The notes beneath the pieces were generated by a model. That model saw only the letters and a list, made by a program, of their open reading frames with translations, was not told where the DNA came from and did no database searches. Positions 27,606 to 37,257 of a DNA stretch of 64,000 nucleotides are shown here, piece by piece. How positions within the stretch are numbered: position 1 is the stretch's first letter; every line of letters begins with the position of its first letter. Origin of the DNA: Saccharopolyspora phatthalungensis (GTDB lineage: Bacteria; Actinomycetota; Actinomycetes; Mycobacteriales; Pseudonocardiaceae); the NCBI RefSeq assembly GCF_014203395.1, contig NZ_JACHIW010000001.1, positions 992,001 to 1,056,000 on the forward strand, in the 5' to 3' direction. The position numbers were made by a program, and so were the translations under genes.

Positions 27606-30600
27606 TCACGTGAGACTGCTGGTCTCTCTGGGGCGGGGGGCGAGGACGTCGACGGTGCCGAGCAAGATCATATGGGCATACCCGGTGAGGACGGTGGCCA
27701 GGACAATCCACCCGCCGTTCCAGCCGGTTGGCTCGCACAGCCACAGGACCCCGAGGAACACCAGGGTCGTCAGGACCGCCGCGCCGACGCGGGCAAACGA
27801 GCGGTAAGCGACCGTAGCGGGCCAGGTCAGCAGCCCCACGGCCACGGCTAGGCCGAGCGGGCCGAGGCGGAATCCGGTCGTGAACAACCAGAACTCGGCC
27901 CCGAGGAGCGCGGCGGCGATGAACACCGCGGGCAGCCAATGCGCCAGGCCGCGACCGAAGCGGTGGGCCAGTCGGTGCCCGGACCACACCGCGAACACGG
28001 CCGTGCACAGCGCCGCCAGCAGCACGCCCGCGCCGAAGGACGTGCCCGAGAAATCGGCGACGACCATCCAGTCGCCCGGCGCTTCGCCGCACCGACCGAG
28101 ATGCTCGTCCGCGACCGCGCACGCAACCACGGTGCCGGGTTCCGCCCCTTCCGGGCAGCCCCGGAGCAGCGGTGCCCCGGAGGTGGCCGCCATCGCGCCG
28201 AGCCGGGACAAGTCTGCGCCCTCGGCCGCGTTCAGCGAGCCATACCACTGGTAGCCGGAGGACGCATTCTGGCTGCCGTATACGAGCTGCATGTCCGGCA
28301 GCGATGCACCTGTGCCGGTGAAGGCCACGGCGCTCGCGGCCAGGAACCCCAACAGGGCCGCGCGACGTGGTGCGGCCACGGCGAACACGGTCGCCATCAG
28401 CAACGGCTTGATCAGCGTCATCGCCCGCCGCCCGAGCCACGGCAGCACGCCGTGTCCGGCGGGGCGAGCCGCGCGGTAGGCGAGCAACCCGAAGCGCGTC
28501 GCCATCGACAGTGCGCGCCACTCACCGAGATCGGCAAACCGCTGGCGGCCGACGTCGTAACGCTCCACCTCGCTCGACAGCCGCATCGGCGCGGGCGTCG
28601 GCTGTCGACGGCCTCCTCGCGGATCCGCCCCGGAGGAAACGGCCTCCACGAACGGGATTTCCTCCGCGGCGATCGTCCACTGCAGACGCTCGGTGAGCAG
28701 CCGCCGGATCTCGGTCAGCGGGTGCTCGTCGTCCGGGTCGGCGAACAGCTTGTCGAGCTCGGCGTGCACCTCGCCGGCGTGCCGCGCCCACACCTCGGCC
28801 AGGAATCCGCGCCACTGCTTGGACTGCTCCTCGTCGAGTTCCCCGAGTTCCGCCGTCGTCGGGCGGCAGACGATCGACTGCAGGGCATCGCCGAGTTCCT
28901 CCGACCCGCGGTGGCGCTGCGCCAGCCGAGCCGGGTCGGTGAGCAGCCCGACCAGCGCGGCGGCGGCGTCCAGTCGCCCCCACATCCAGTCGTTCGCCCG
29001 CCACTTCGCGGACAGGAACGCGCCGAAGTTGCCCAGGTCGAGGCCGCGGATCTTGTCCGCGATCCGCAACGGCGCGTTTTCCCCGCGCCGCAGCGCGGTG
29101 AACGGCAGCGGGCTCTGCTCGTCGCTGACCACCCGCAGCAGGTTGATGCGCGAGCCCGGCACCCGGCCGACGTCCAGCGGAGCGGTGAGCACCACCAGTT
29201 GCCGCAACGTCTCCGGACACCGGTCGCTGCGTTCCAGTAGCGCGTAGCCGATCTGCTGAGGTTCATCGAAGTTCTCGCGGGGCGGTGCCGCCGCAGCCAG
29301 CCGTTCGACGACGCGGTGCAGCACCGCACGCGCCTCGGCGACCGCATCCAGACCGACATCGTCCGGGACCGCATCCGCGCCCGAAGATTCCACGATGGAC
29401 AGCAGTTCGCGGGCGAACTCGGCGAGCTCCTGCTGGAAATCCGCACCGTCCTCGACGGCGCGCAGCGCCGCGCCCAGGAGCGGACGGATCGGGGAGGGCA
29501 ATCGGTGTTGCAGCCTGGAGCGGCGGCGCAGCACTCGCTGCACCCACTCGTCGAGTTCGGCGGTCTCGACGATCGGCTCCAGCTTCGCGCCGTTGATCCA
29601 GTACCGGTCGGCGTGCCCCTCCAGCACCTCGCCGAAGCTCCGCAGCCGGTACAACACGGATTTGCAGCGCCCGATCTCGCGGCTCTCCGGCGCCCAGCGC
29701 TCGATATCCCAGGCCCAGGCAAGACATTCCTGCACCGCGGTGAGCAAGCCACGCGCGTCGTCGAAGACGCGCGTGGTGGCCTCGCGCCCGAGCCCGTTCG
29801 AGAGCCGCTGCGCGAGCTGTGTCCGCGCCTGCGCCGACCACTGCGCGAGCGGGTCGCCGACAACCGGTGGCAGCAGTTTGCCGTCCTCGGTGCCCGCGGG
29901 TTCGGTGAGCAGCCGATGCACCGCCTGGGCATCCAACTCCGCTCGCACCACGGCGTTGTCGGACTCGACGGCATCGGCCTGGTGCTCCAGCACCGCGGCC
30001 CGTTCGGCAACCGGCGCGTTGCGCAACGGAGCGAACAAAGCCCTGCGGCGCAATGCGATTCGCTCGACGACCCGGTTATGCTCGTCCAGCGCGTCGATGT
30101 CGGCCAGCAACGACTCCTGGGACAACCGGGCCCGCAGGGCCGCCAGCGTGACCGGGACGGCCAACCCCGGCTCGCGGCGCTGGCCGTGCGAGGCGACTGG
30201 ATCCGGGTTCAGGTAGAGCAGCCACCGGTGCGTCGGCCGGTCCGCCGGTGCTGCCGTGATCGCGTCGATCGCCGCCGACACCGGAATGTTGTCCAGCACG
30301 CCGCCGTCGATGACGCGGAACGGCGCGAGCCCCGGTTCGGCGGCCGTCTCGGAGAACACCCCGACCATGTTCGGCTCGCCGTCCGGCGGCTTGCCGATCG
30401 AGGAACGCACCTGCGCGGGCTCGAAGGCGAACGGGAACGACGACGTCGAGCGAGCCGCGTGGGCGAGTTGCTGCACGGTGGCGGCGAAGTCGTCGCCCGC
30501 ACCGAAGTCCGACAGCGGATCGCCGGCCTTGCCCTGGTGCCGGAACCGGAACATCGCGGTGCGCCGCTCCTGCAACATCGGCCCGGAGCGGCCGTCGAAG

Positions 30601-31220
30601 TGCTGCTCGACGACCGGGTCCAGCAGCGTGGCGGTCAGCAGCAGGTCGGCGCGGTTGCCCGGGTGCTCCGCCGTCGCCGGCACATTGTCGGTGATGACCT
30701 TGATGAGCTCGGCACGGAAGTAGCGGTCGCCCTCCAACAGCGACGGCGGGCTGGGCTGCCAGAACCTCGGCACCGGCCGGGACATCGCTTCCATGTCCGC
30801 CAGCCGCACCCACACCTGGCGCATCCGGTCGAAGGGCATCCCGTAGACCAGCGTCGCCGCCAGCAGCGTCGCGTTCAGGCCGCCGGCGGACGCCCCGGCC
30901 AGGACGTCGACCCGGACGGAGTCGTAGCCGGCCAGCTTCGCCAGTGCCGCCCACGGGTGCGCGTCGGTCGGTTCCGTGTCCGCCGACGCCTCGGAGTCCG
31001 CCACTGCTTCGCGCAATCGGTTGATCTCGGCGACGGCGCCGCCGATCCACACCGCCATGCTCGCGCCGCCGCGCATCGCCAGTGCCAAGCGCAGTTCCTG
31101 CTCGTTCTCCGCCCCTGCCGCGGTGGCCACCTCGGAGCCCGCCCTCTCGATCGACGCCTGCGGATCATTCGAAACGTACCGCGCCGACCGACGATGTAGA
31201 TCCGCAACGGGCGAACTCAA
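27606..31220 (-). CDS. giant patatin-like phospholipase with C-terminal membrane domain
   Basis: The 1,204-residue protein begins with a patatin domain: oxyanion loop AMRGGASMAVWIGG (about 49-60), nucleophile GASAGG (S111) and the catalytic Asp in VIDGGVLDNIP. A ~600-residue helical middle domain of unknown role follows. The last ~250 residues carry about six membrane helices, for example GAGVLLAALCTAVFAVWSG and VFIAAALLGAEFWLFTTG. It likely hydrolyses phospholipid or other acyl esters at the membrane. TTG 31220 is used because later starts approach the oxyanion loop. This size is typical for the actinobacterial DUF3376-type patatins. Confidence 0.88.
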   Translation of the reverse strand: MSSPVADLHRRSARYVSNDPQASIERAGSEVATAAGAENEQELRLALAMRGGASMAVWIGGAVAEINRLREAVADSEASADTEPTDAHPWAALAKLAGYDSVRVDVLAGASAGGLNATLLAATLVYGMPFDRMRQVWVRLADMEAMSRPVPRFWQPSPPSLLEGDRYFRAELIKVITDNVPATAEHPGNRADLLLTATLLDPVVEQHFDGRSGPMLQERRTAMFRFRHQGKAGDPLSDFGAGDDFAATVQQLAHAARSTSSFPFAFEPAQVRSSIGKPPDGEPNMVGVFSETAAEPGLAPFRVIDGGVLDNIPVSAAIDAITAAPADRPTHRWLLYLNPDPVASHGQRREPGLAVPVTLAALRARLSQESLLADIDALDEHNRVVERIALRRRALFAPLRNAPVAERAAVLEHQADAVESDNAVVRAELDAQAVHRLLTEPAGTEDGKLLPPVVGDPLAQWSAQARTQLAQRLSNGLGREATTRVFDDARGLLTAVQECLAWAWDIERWAPESREIGRCKSVLYRLRSFGEVLEGHADRYWINGAKLEPIVETAELDEWVQRVLRRRSRLQHRLPSPIRPLLGAALRAVEDGADFQQELAEFARELLSIVESSGADAVPDDVGLDAVAEARAVLHRVVERLAAAAPPRENFDEPQQIGYALLERSDRCPETLRQLVVLTAPLDVGRVPGSRINLLRVVSDEQSPLPFTALRRGENAPLRIADKIRGLDLGNFGAFLSAKWRANDWMWGRLDAAAALVGLLTDPARLAQRHRGSEELGDALQSIVCRPTTAELGELDEEQSKQWRGFLAEVWARHAGEVHAELDKLFADPDDEHPLTEIRRLLTERLQWTIAAEEIPFVEAVSSGADPRGGRRQPTPAPMRLSSEVERYDVGRQRFADLGEWRALSMATRFGLLAYRAARPAGHGVLPWLGRRAMTLIKPLLMATVFAVAAPRRAALLGFLAASAVAFTGTGASLPDMQLVYGSQNASSGYQWYGSLNAAEGADLSRLGAMAATSGAPLLRGCPEGAEPGTVVACAVADEHLGRCGEAPGDWMVVADFSGTSFGAGVLLAALCTAVFAVWSGHRLAHRFGRGLAHWLPAVFIAAALLGAEFWLFTTGFRLGPLGLAVAVGLLTWPATVAYRSFARVGAAVLTTLVFLGVLWLCEPTGWNGGWIVLATVLTGYAHMILLGTVDVLAPRPRETSSLT

Positions 31221-31322
31221 CCCGAATGCTCAGGACTTTTCGGGGATGCCGCCCGCAGCCGTGCTCACGGCACCTGGCCAGTGGAAACGACCCTCCCGGG
31301 GGAGCGGCTCCAGGCCGGGTGG

Positions 31323-32279
31323 TCAGGACCCCGGCGGTGTCCAGCGGTCGCTGCGGGTCATGCCCGCGGCACGGCCCTTGCCCGCGATCACCAGCGCCAT
31401 CTTCCGGGACGCCTCGTCGATCATCTCGTCGCCGAGCATCGCCGCGCCGCGCTTGCCGCCGGCTGCCGAGGTGTGCCATTCGTAGGCATCCAGGATGTTC
31501 TCGGCGTGGTCGTAATCCTCCTGCCGTGGCGAGAAGAGCTCGTTCACCGCGTCCACCTGCGCCGGGTGCAGCACCCACTTGCCGTCGAAGCCCAGCGCCG
31601 CCGACCGGCCGCCCACCCGCCGCAGCCCGTCCACGTCCTTGATCTGCAGGTAGGGCCCGTCGATCGCCTGCACTCCGGCCGCGCGGGCCGCGGTCAGGAT
31701 GCGCATCAGGATGTAGTGGTAGGCGTCGCCGACGTCGTAGCCCGGCGGTTGCTGGCCGACCACCAGCGACCGCATGTTGATCGAGGCCATGAAGTCCGCC
31801 GGCCCGTAGACCAGCGCGACCACCCGCGGCGAGGCACCGGCGATGGCGTCCACCTCGACCAGGCCGCGGGCGTCTTCGATCTGCGGCTCGATGCCGATCC
31901 GGCCGATCTCCAGCCCGACGGCCCGCTCGATCTGGGTCAGCGTCAGGTCCAGCCAGCGAACGTGTTCCGGGGTGCTGACCTTCGGCAGGATGATCGTGTC
32001 GAGCTCGGCACCAGCGCCCTCCACGACGGTGACCACGTCCCGGTAGGTCCACTCCGTGTCCAGCGCATTGACCCGCACCGAGCGGATCTTCTCGCCCCAG
32101 CCGCCCTCGTTCAGCGCGCCGACGATCCGCTCCCGCGCCTCGGCCTTGGCCAGCGGCGCCACCGCGTCCTCCAGGTCCAGGAAGAACTGATCGGCGGCCA
32201 GCCCGCGCGCCTTGTCGATCATCTTCGCGCTGGATCCCGGCACCGCCAGGCAGCTGCGCCGGGCACGTCGACCGTCCAC
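31323..32279 (-). CDS. HpcH/HpaI aldolase/citrate lyase beta-like (CitE-like) enzyme
   Basis: The 318-residue protein has the TIM-barrel family signatures CLAVPGSSAKMIDKA, QFFLDLEDAVAP, RVNALDTEW, IILPKVSTPEHV and the metal-binding Glu/Asp in IEPQIEDARGLVEVD. A substrate such as malyl-CoA or beta-methylmalyl-CoA is usual for this family, and no citrate lyase partners are present. Stand-alone CitE-like enzymes cleave CoA thioester aldols. GTG 32279 follows CGGAGGAGG. Confidence 0.9.
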   Translation of the reverse strand: MDGRRARRSCLAVPGSSAKMIDKARGLAADQFFLDLEDAVAPLAKAEARERIVGALNEGGWGEKIRSVRVNALDTEWTYRDVVTVVEGAGAELDTIILPKVSTPEHVRWLDLTLTQIERAVGLEIGRIGIEPQIEDARGLVEVDAIAGASPRVVALVYGPADFMASINMRSLVVGQQPPGYDVGDAYHYILMRILTAARAAGVQAIDGPYLQIKDVDGLRRVGGRSAALGFDGKWVLHPAQVDAVNELFSPRQEDYDHAENILDAYEWHTSAAGGKRGAAMLGDEMIDEASRKMALVIAGKGRAAGMTRSDRWTPPGS

Positions 32280-32461
32280 GTTGTCCTCCTCCGGCTCGGG
32301 TTGCTGCGTGTGTACCACGCACGCCGTGGCCGGGACCCGACAAGTGCTCGGGGGCACAGAACTCGTGTGCCAGCGTCGCGATTCCTAACGGAACGGTCAC
32401 TCCCTAGCGGGTATCACTCGTCCAGGCAGCGCTGGGCTCGGAGAATGCATAGCCTGATCGC

Positions 32462-33760
32462 GTGGCAGCCGCGACCAGGGTCTTCGCGGCCCGGATGGCC
32501 GGTCTGTCGGTGTTCGGGCCGGATGGCGAATCGATCGGCCGGGTGCGCGACGTCGTCGCCGGGCTCAGCGTCCGGCGGCAGCCGCCGCGCGTCCTCGGCC
32601 TGGTGGTCGAGCTGCCCACCCGACGCCGGATCTTCGTGCCGATGCTGCGGGTCACCCGCATCGAGCCGAGCGCGGTGACGCTGGCTACCGGCTCGGTGAA
32701 CCTGCGGCACTTCCACCAGCGTCCCAACGAACTGCTGGTGCTCGGCCAACTTCTGGACGCCAGGGTGGTGATCGATTCCTCCGGCGCATCCGCGGTCCTG
32801 GTCGACGTCGCGCTCGAACAGACCCGGACCCGCGACTGGCAGCTGACCAAACTCGCCGTCCGGGAGCGCACCGGACGGCTCGGTCGCCGCGGCCCGACCC
32901 AGGTGCTGGACTGGGACCAGGTCACCGGACTGGCCGTCGCGGAGCTGACCGGCCAACCGCAGGGCGTGCAGCAACTGCTCGTCATGTTCGACACGATGCG
33001 CGCGGTCGACGTCGCGAGCACCCTGCACGAACTGCCGACCAAGCGCCGCTACGAGGTCGCCGAAGCACTGGACGACGAGCGGCTCGCGGACGTTGTCGAG
33101 GAACTGCCCGAGGACGATCAGAAAGACCTGCTCGCGCATCTGGACGACGAGCGCGCCGCGGACGTGCTGGAGGCGATGAACCCGGACGACGCGGCCGACC
33201 TGCTCGCCGAGCTGTCCGAAGTGGACAAGGAGCGGCTGCTCGGGCTGATGGCGCCGGAGGAGTCGGCACCGGTCAAGCGGCTGCTGGCGTACTCGTTCGA
33301 CACCGCGGGCGGGCTGATGACCACACAACCGATCGTCGTCGGGCCGGACGCGACCATCGCCGAGGCGCTGGCGATGGTGCGCAACCCGGACCTGCCGGTG
33401 GCGCTGTCCAGCCTGGTGTTCGTCTGCCGGCCGCCGTCGGCCACCCCGACCGGCCGCTACCTGGGCTGCGTGCACATCCAGCGAATGCTTCGCGAACCAC
33501 CGTCCACTTTGGTCGCTGGTGCGCTGGACACCGACCTGGCGAGCCTGTCGGCGGCGGCGTCGCTGACCGACGTCACCCGCTACTTCGCCGCGTATAACCT
33601 GGTATGCGGGCCGGTGTTGGACGACGAGGAGCACCTCATCGGCGCGGTTACCGTGGATGACGTGCTGGACCACCTGCTGCCGGAGAATTGGCGGGAGAGC
33701 GGACTTCCCGAGCCGGAGACCGGCTCGACCGACCAGCCGAGGGACCGGGAGGCGCGCTGA
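32462..33760 (+). CDS. soluble MgtE-N/CBS protein with PRC-barrel-like N-terminus
   Basis: The 432-residue protein starts with a PRC-barrel-like segment (GPDGESIGRVRDVV). An MgtE intracellular N domain follows (VASTLHELPTKRRYEVAEAL, DERAADVLEAMNPDDAADLL), then two CBS motifs (LMTTQPIVVGPDATIAEAL; LVCGPVLDDEEHLIGAVTVD). No membrane helix follows, so it is a magnesium-sensor domain without the channel. The counterpart Rv1232c of M. tuberculosis has the same order. Start GTG 32462. It overlaps the next gene by one base (TGATG). Confidence 0.88.
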   Translation: MAAATRVFAARMAGLSVFGPDGESIGRVRDVVAGLSVRRQPPRVLGLVVELPTRRRIFVPMLRVTRIEPSAVTLATGSVNLRHFHQRPNELLVLGQLLDARVVIDSSGASAVLVDVALEQTRTRDWQLTKLAVRERTGRLGRRGPTQVLDWDQVTGLAVAELTGQPQGVQQLLVMFDTMRAVDVASTLHELPTKRRYEVAEALDDERLADVVEELPEDDQKDLLAHLDDERAADVLEAMNPDDAADLLAELSEVDKERLLGLMAPEESAPVKRLLAYSFDTAGGLMTTQPIVVGPDATIAEALAMVRNPDLPVALSSLVFVCRPPSATPTGRYLGCVHIQRMLREPPSTLVAGALDTDLASLSAAASLTDVTRYFAAYNLVCGPVLDDEEHLIGAVTVDDVLDHLLPENWRESGLPEPETGSTDQPRDREAR

Positions 33761-34287
33761 TGCCCGAGCTGCTGACCCATCGCCGACTCGACCAGCCCCG
33801 ACCACCGCACCGGTTCAGCGTGTCGTTCGACCCGGAGCTGTTCGGGCAGATCTCGGAGCGGATCGCCCGGTTCCTGGGCACCGGCAAGTTCCTGTTCTGG
33901 ATGACCGTGTTCGTGATCAGCTGGATCACGACCAACCTGCTCGCGGTCGGCATGCAGTGGGATCCGTATCCGTTCATCCTGCTCAACCTGGCCTTCTCCA
34001 CCCAGGCCTCGTACGCCGCGCCACTGATTCTGCTGGCCCAGAACCGGCAGGACGACCGGGACCGGGTCTCGCTGGAGGAGGACCGGGCGCGGGCGGAGCA
34101 GACCAAGGCCGACACGGACTACCTCGCCCGCGAACTCGCCGCCCTGCGGCTGGCGATCGGCGAGGTGGCCACCCGCGACTACCTGCGCAGCGAACTCGAC
34201 CGGCTGCGCGAAGAGGTCCCCGGGCTGCGGAGCGCGGCCGAGAAGCGCCGGGCGCGCTCCGTCGCCCGAAACCCGGATGATGCGTGA
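33760..34287 (+). CDS. DUF1003 membrane protein
   Basis: This 175-residue protein has two membrane helices (FWMTVFVISWITTNLLAV and FILLNLAFSTQASYAAPLILLA) flanked by RIARFLGTGKF and QNRQDDRDR, the DUF1003 pattern. A long charged coiled coil follows. It is translationally coupled to the MgtE-domain protein (TGATG), so the pair may form a sensor-membrane complex. The function is unknown. Rv1231c matches in position, from memory. Confidence 0.9.
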   Translation: MPELLTHRRLDQPRPPHRFSVSFDPELFGQISERIARFLGTGKFLFWMTVFVISWITTNLLAVGMQWDPYPFILLNLAFSTQASYAAPLILLAQNRQDDRDRVSLEEDRARAEQTKADTDYLARELAALRLAIGEVATRDYLRSELDRLREEVPGLRSAAEKRRARSVARNPDDA

Positions 34288-34293
34288 ACCGCA

Positions 34294-34339
34294 GGCGATT
34301 TCAATGGAGACCGGCGGGTCGGTTTCCATGGAAATCGCC
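34294..34339. repeat. GGCGATTTC palindromic repeat, copy 2 (terminator and coding tail)
   Basis: The 5' arm GGCGATTTCAATGGAGACCG (from 34294) and the 3' arm ending GGAAATCGCC (34339) pair imperfectly over about 22 bases. It lies after the DUF1003 stop and overlaps the last codons of the converging NUDIX gene, whose TGA (34303-34301) is inside the 5' arm. It probably terminates both transcripts. Confidence 0.75.
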
Positions 34340-34747
34340 GTCGAGGTCGGCGAACAGGGCGACGATCGCCGGCGCGGTGACCCGGTGGGCGAGGTACTCC
34401 TCGCGGGTCAGCCAGGCGAGTTCGGCGATCTCGGCAGCCGGTTCCGGAACCCCCTCCAGTTCGCCCGTGTAACAGCTGAGCTCGACCTGCACGCCGTCGC
34501 CCTGGCCGACCGCGTCGGCGACGTAGCGGCCAAGGAATTCCGCCCCGACCAGGTCGACACCGAGCTCCTCGCGCACCTCGCGGTGCAGGGCCTGCACCTC
34601 GGTCTCGCCGGGATCGATCTTGCCGCCGGGCAGGTAGAAGGCGGTCTGGTAGTCGGCGCGGACCAGCAGCAATCGCCGATCCACGAACCGGACCAGGCCG
34701 GCCGCCCGGATCAGCCGCTCGGGAGTCGAAGAGGTCGCATCGTGCAC
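34301..34747 (-). CDS. NUDIX hydrolase
   Basis: The ~148-residue protein has a Nudix box GGKIDPGETEVQALHREV then REELGV, preceded by RRLLLVRADYQTAFYLP. The residues ahead of the box are typical of MutT-like hydrolases; the substrate is unknown. GTG 34747 starts four bases past the MarR stop. The C-terminal tail GDFHGNRPAGLH is encoded by a palindromic repeat and is probably not part of the ancestral fold. Confidence 0.87.
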   Translation of the reverse strand: MHDATSSTPERLIRAAGLVRFVDRRLLLVRADYQTAFYLPGGKIDPGETEVQALHREVREELGVDLVGAEFLGRYVADAVGQGDGVQVELSCYTGELEGVPEPAAEIAELAWLTREEYLAHRVTAPAIVALFADLDGDFHGNRPAGLH

Positions 34748-34751
34748 GCCC

Positions 34752-35240
34752 TCATGCTTGCGCACGCTGGCCGGGCGGCGACGGCACACCCCCATCGGCG
34801 AGCCGTTCGCAGGTGCGCATCAGCGACTCCAGCTCGCCCGCGGTCGCGGACAGGAAATACCGCGCCACGCCGGTGCGGTGCGTCGACGCCGCCAGCTGCA
34901 ACCGGGCTTCGCCGCGTTCGGTGATCACGGCCTGCACGCCGCGCCCGTCCGAATCCACCCGCACCCGGCGCACCAAGCCGAGCCGTTCGAGGCGGTCGAC
35001 CAGTCTGGTCACCCCGGAACGGGACAGCAGCACGACATCGGCGAGTTCGGTCATCCGGAGCCGCTGCTCCGGGGCTTCCGCCAGCGCTTCGAGGACGTCG
35101 TAGGCGGCGAGCGTCAGCCGCTGCTCGGCGATCAGGTCGCCTTCCAGGCAGCGCGTGACTCTGGCGTGTGCGCGGAGGAAGCTGCGGTACGCCAACAATT
35201 CACTTCGCGTCGGTAATCGATCAAGAGCCATTTCGGCCAC
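34752..35240 (-). CDS. MarR family transcriptional regulator
   Basis: The 162-residue protein has the winged helix-turn-helix pattern (LRMTELADVVLLSRSGVTRLV then DRLERLGLVRRVRVDSDGRG) typical of MarR. The wing contains DSDGRGVQAV. Effector unknown. It is upstream of and probably cotranscribed with the NUDIX gene, and divergent from mrp by 227 bases. Either GTG 35240 or ATG 35231 may be the start. Confidence 0.9.
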   Translation of the reverse strand: MAEMALDRLPTRSELLAYRSFLRAHARVTRCLEGDLIAEQRLTLAAYDVLEALAEAPEQRLRMTELADVVLLSRSGVTRLVDRLERLGLVRRVRVDSDGRGVQAVITERGEARLQLAASTHRTGVARYFLSATAGELESLMRTCERLADGGVPSPPGQRAQA

Positions 35241-35467
35241 GAAGATTGATATTACGGAACGCGTTCATCCAACTGCGCAGCGCCCCCAAACAAGTACGGC
35301 GCGCTACCCGGCGAGCGCAGTCCGCCCGGCGCGACGCCACTGGTCAAGTGCCCTGTTCCCGGCGGGCTACCGGTCCGTAGCATGGGGTTGCCCGCAAAGC
35401 GCGGTGTGAGAGCCTTCGTCCGAAGCGACCATCCACCACGTCCGCAACAGAGCTTGCCGAGGTAACC

Positions 35468-36607
35468 GTGACCAGTACGCAGTCCGCGCCCACCGAGGAC
35501 GCCGTCCGGAAGGCCCTCAGTCAGGTCGAGGACCCGGAGATCCGTCGGCCGATCACCGATCTGGGCATGGTCAAGAGCGTGTCCATCGGCTCCGACGGCG
35601 CCGTGACGGTCGAGGTGTACCTGACGGTCCGGGGCTGCCCGATGCGGGAGACGATCACGCAGCGGGTGACCTCCGCCGTGTCCGCCGTCGAGGGCGTCGG
35701 CTCGGTCCAGGTCGAGCTCGACGTGATGAGCGACGAGCAGCGCACCGAGCTGCGCAAGATGCTGCGCGGCAGCGCCGAGGAACCGCGCATCCCGTTCGCC
35801 GAGCCCGGCTCGATGACGCGGGTGTACTGCGTGGCCTCCGGCAAGGGCGGGGTCGGCAAGTCCAGCGTCACGGTCAACCTGGCGGTGGCGATGGCCGAGC
35901 GTGGCCTGTCGGTCGGTGTCGTCGATGCCGACATCTACGGGCATTCGGTGCCCCGGATGCTGGGCGCGGGCGGCAAGCCCACCCAGGTGGAGAAGATGAT
36001 CATGCCGCCGCAAGCGCACGGCGTGAAGGTCATCTCCATCGGCATGTTCACCCCCGGCAACACCCCGGTGGTCTGGCGCGGGCCGATGCTGCACCGGGCG
36101 CTGCAGCAGTTCCTGGCCGACGTCTTCTGGGGCGACCTGGACGTCCTGCTGCTGGACCTGCCGCCCGGCACCGGCGACGTGGCGCTGTCCACCGCCCAGC
36201 TCATCCCGAACGCGGAAATCCTGGTGGTTACCACCCCGCAGCAGGCCGCGGCCGAGGTCGCGGAGCGGGCCGGGGCGATCGCCATGCAGACCCGGCAGCG
36301 GCTGGCCGGGGTGGTGGAGAACATGTCCTGGATGGAGCTGCCGGACGGCCAGCGGATGGAGGTCTTCGGCTCCGGTGGCGGTCAGTTGGTGGCCGAGTCG
36401 CTGAGCCGGTCGATCGGGTCGGAGGTGCCGCTGCTCGGTCAGGTGCCGCTGGATCCGCGGCTGCGCGAGGCGGGCGACAATGGCACTCCGCTGGTGCTGG
36501 ATGCCCCCGACTCACCGGCCGCGGTGGTTCTCAACGACATCGCCAAGCGCCTGTCCACCCGGGCTCGCGGCCTCTCCGGCAAACTCCTCTCCGTCTCCCC
36601 CGCTTAG
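35468..36607 (+). CDS. mrp: Mrp/ApbC/NBP35-type Fe-S cluster carrier ATPase
   Basis: The 379-residue protein has an N-terminal DUF59/MIP18 domain (EDPEIRRPITDLGMV; VRGCPMR) and a C-terminal ParA-like P-loop domain with GKGGVGKSS (125-133). It also has MLGAGGKPTQ and DLPPGTGDVALS. Mrp proteins carry and deliver iron-sulfur clusters to apo-proteins. The C-terminal region lacks an obvious CxxC, as in other actinobacterial members. GTG 35468. Convergent with the methyltransferase gene. Confidence 0.92.
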   Translation: MTSTQSAPTEDAVRKALSQVEDPEIRRPITDLGMVKSVSIGSDGAVTVEVYLTVRGCPMRETITQRVTSAVSAVEGVGSVQVELDVMSDEQRTELRKMLRGSAEEPRIPFAEPGSMTRVYCVASGKGGVGKSSVTVNLAVAMAERGLSVGVVDADIYGHSVPRMLGAGGKPTQVEKMIMPPQAHGVKVISIGMFTPGNTPVVWRGPMLHRALQQFLADVFWGDLDVLLLDLPPGTGDVALSTAQLIPNAEILVVTTPQQAAAEVAERAGAIAMQTRQRLAGVVENMSWMELPDGQRMEVFGSGGGQLVAESLSRSIGSEVPLLGQVPLDPRLREAGDNGTPLVLDAPDSPAAVVLNDIAKRLSTRARGLSGKLLSVSPA

Positions 36608-36630
36608 CCGCGCCTCATCGGTCGCGAGCG

Positions 36631-36651
36631 GCGATGCCCGCAAGGCATCGC
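36631..36651. terminator. hairpin between mrp and O-methyltransferase genes
   Basis: GCGATGCC (36631-36638) and GGCATCGC (36644-36651) pair perfectly with a 5-base loop. It occupies the gap between the converging 3' ends and directly abuts the stop of the methyltransferase gene. Confidence 0.65.
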
Positions 36652-37257
36652 TCACGTCCGCTTCGCCACGGCCAGGAGGCCGGGGCCGGTCGGCACGGTG
36701 GCGGGGATGAGGTCCTCATCGGCCTGGATGGCGCGAACCAGTTCGCGCAGCGCCACGGCCAACGCGCTGCGGGTGTCCGGGCTGGCGAGTTGGACTCCGG
36801 CGAACACGATCACGCCGCCGGGGCGCAGCAGGCGGACGCCGAGCTCCAGATACCTGGGGTAGTCCGTGGTCGCGATGCCCACCGACACCAGGTCGTAGCC
36901 GCCCTCGGTCAGCCGCGGCATCAGGTCGACCGCCCGACCGGCGATCAGCCGGGTCCGCCCCGTCGGCACGCCCGCCTCCCGCAGCGTCGCGCGGGCCATG
37001 CGCTGCCCGGCGGAGTCGGCATCGATCGAGGTCAGCACGCCATCCGGCACCATGCCCTGGAGCAGCCACAACGCGCTCTCGCCCGAGCCGGTGCCGACTT
37101 CGACGACGGCCTTGGCCCGCAACGCCGCCGCCAGGAACCGCAATACGTGCAGCGGCGACGCCCCGACCGACGCGTCCGTCGGACCGTCGTCGGACAAGCG
37201 GGAGCGCGCCTGCTCCCAACCCACGGGCCCGGCACCCACCGGCGTCTCGGGAATCAC
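36652..37257 (-). CDS. SAM-dependent O-methyltransferase
   Basis: The 201-residue protein has the methyltransferase motif [29 protein letters not shown] and [17 protein letters not shown], then [10 protein letters not shown]. This is the caffeoyl-CoA/catechol O-methyltransferase-like group. The usual catalytic DAD acid is replaced by VGIATTDY, so the substrate is open. GTG 37257. It is divergent from sigE, as Rv1220c is in M. tuberculosis. Confidence 0.9.
   Translation of the reverse strand: MIPETPVGAGPVGWEQARSRLSDDGPTDASVGASPLHVLRFLAAALRAKAVVEVGTGSGESALWLLQGMVPDGVLTSIDADSAGQRMARATLREAGVPTGRTRLIAGRAVDLMPRLTEGGYDLVSVGIATTDYPRYLELGVRLLRPGGVIVFAGVQLASPDTRSALAVALRELVRAIQADEDLIPATVPTGPGLLAVAKRT

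Noticed and set aside
29316..31199. 627-residue plus-strand frame opposite the patatin gene
   Set aside because: Antisense of the patatin catalytic domain; high-GC third-position bias creates such frames.
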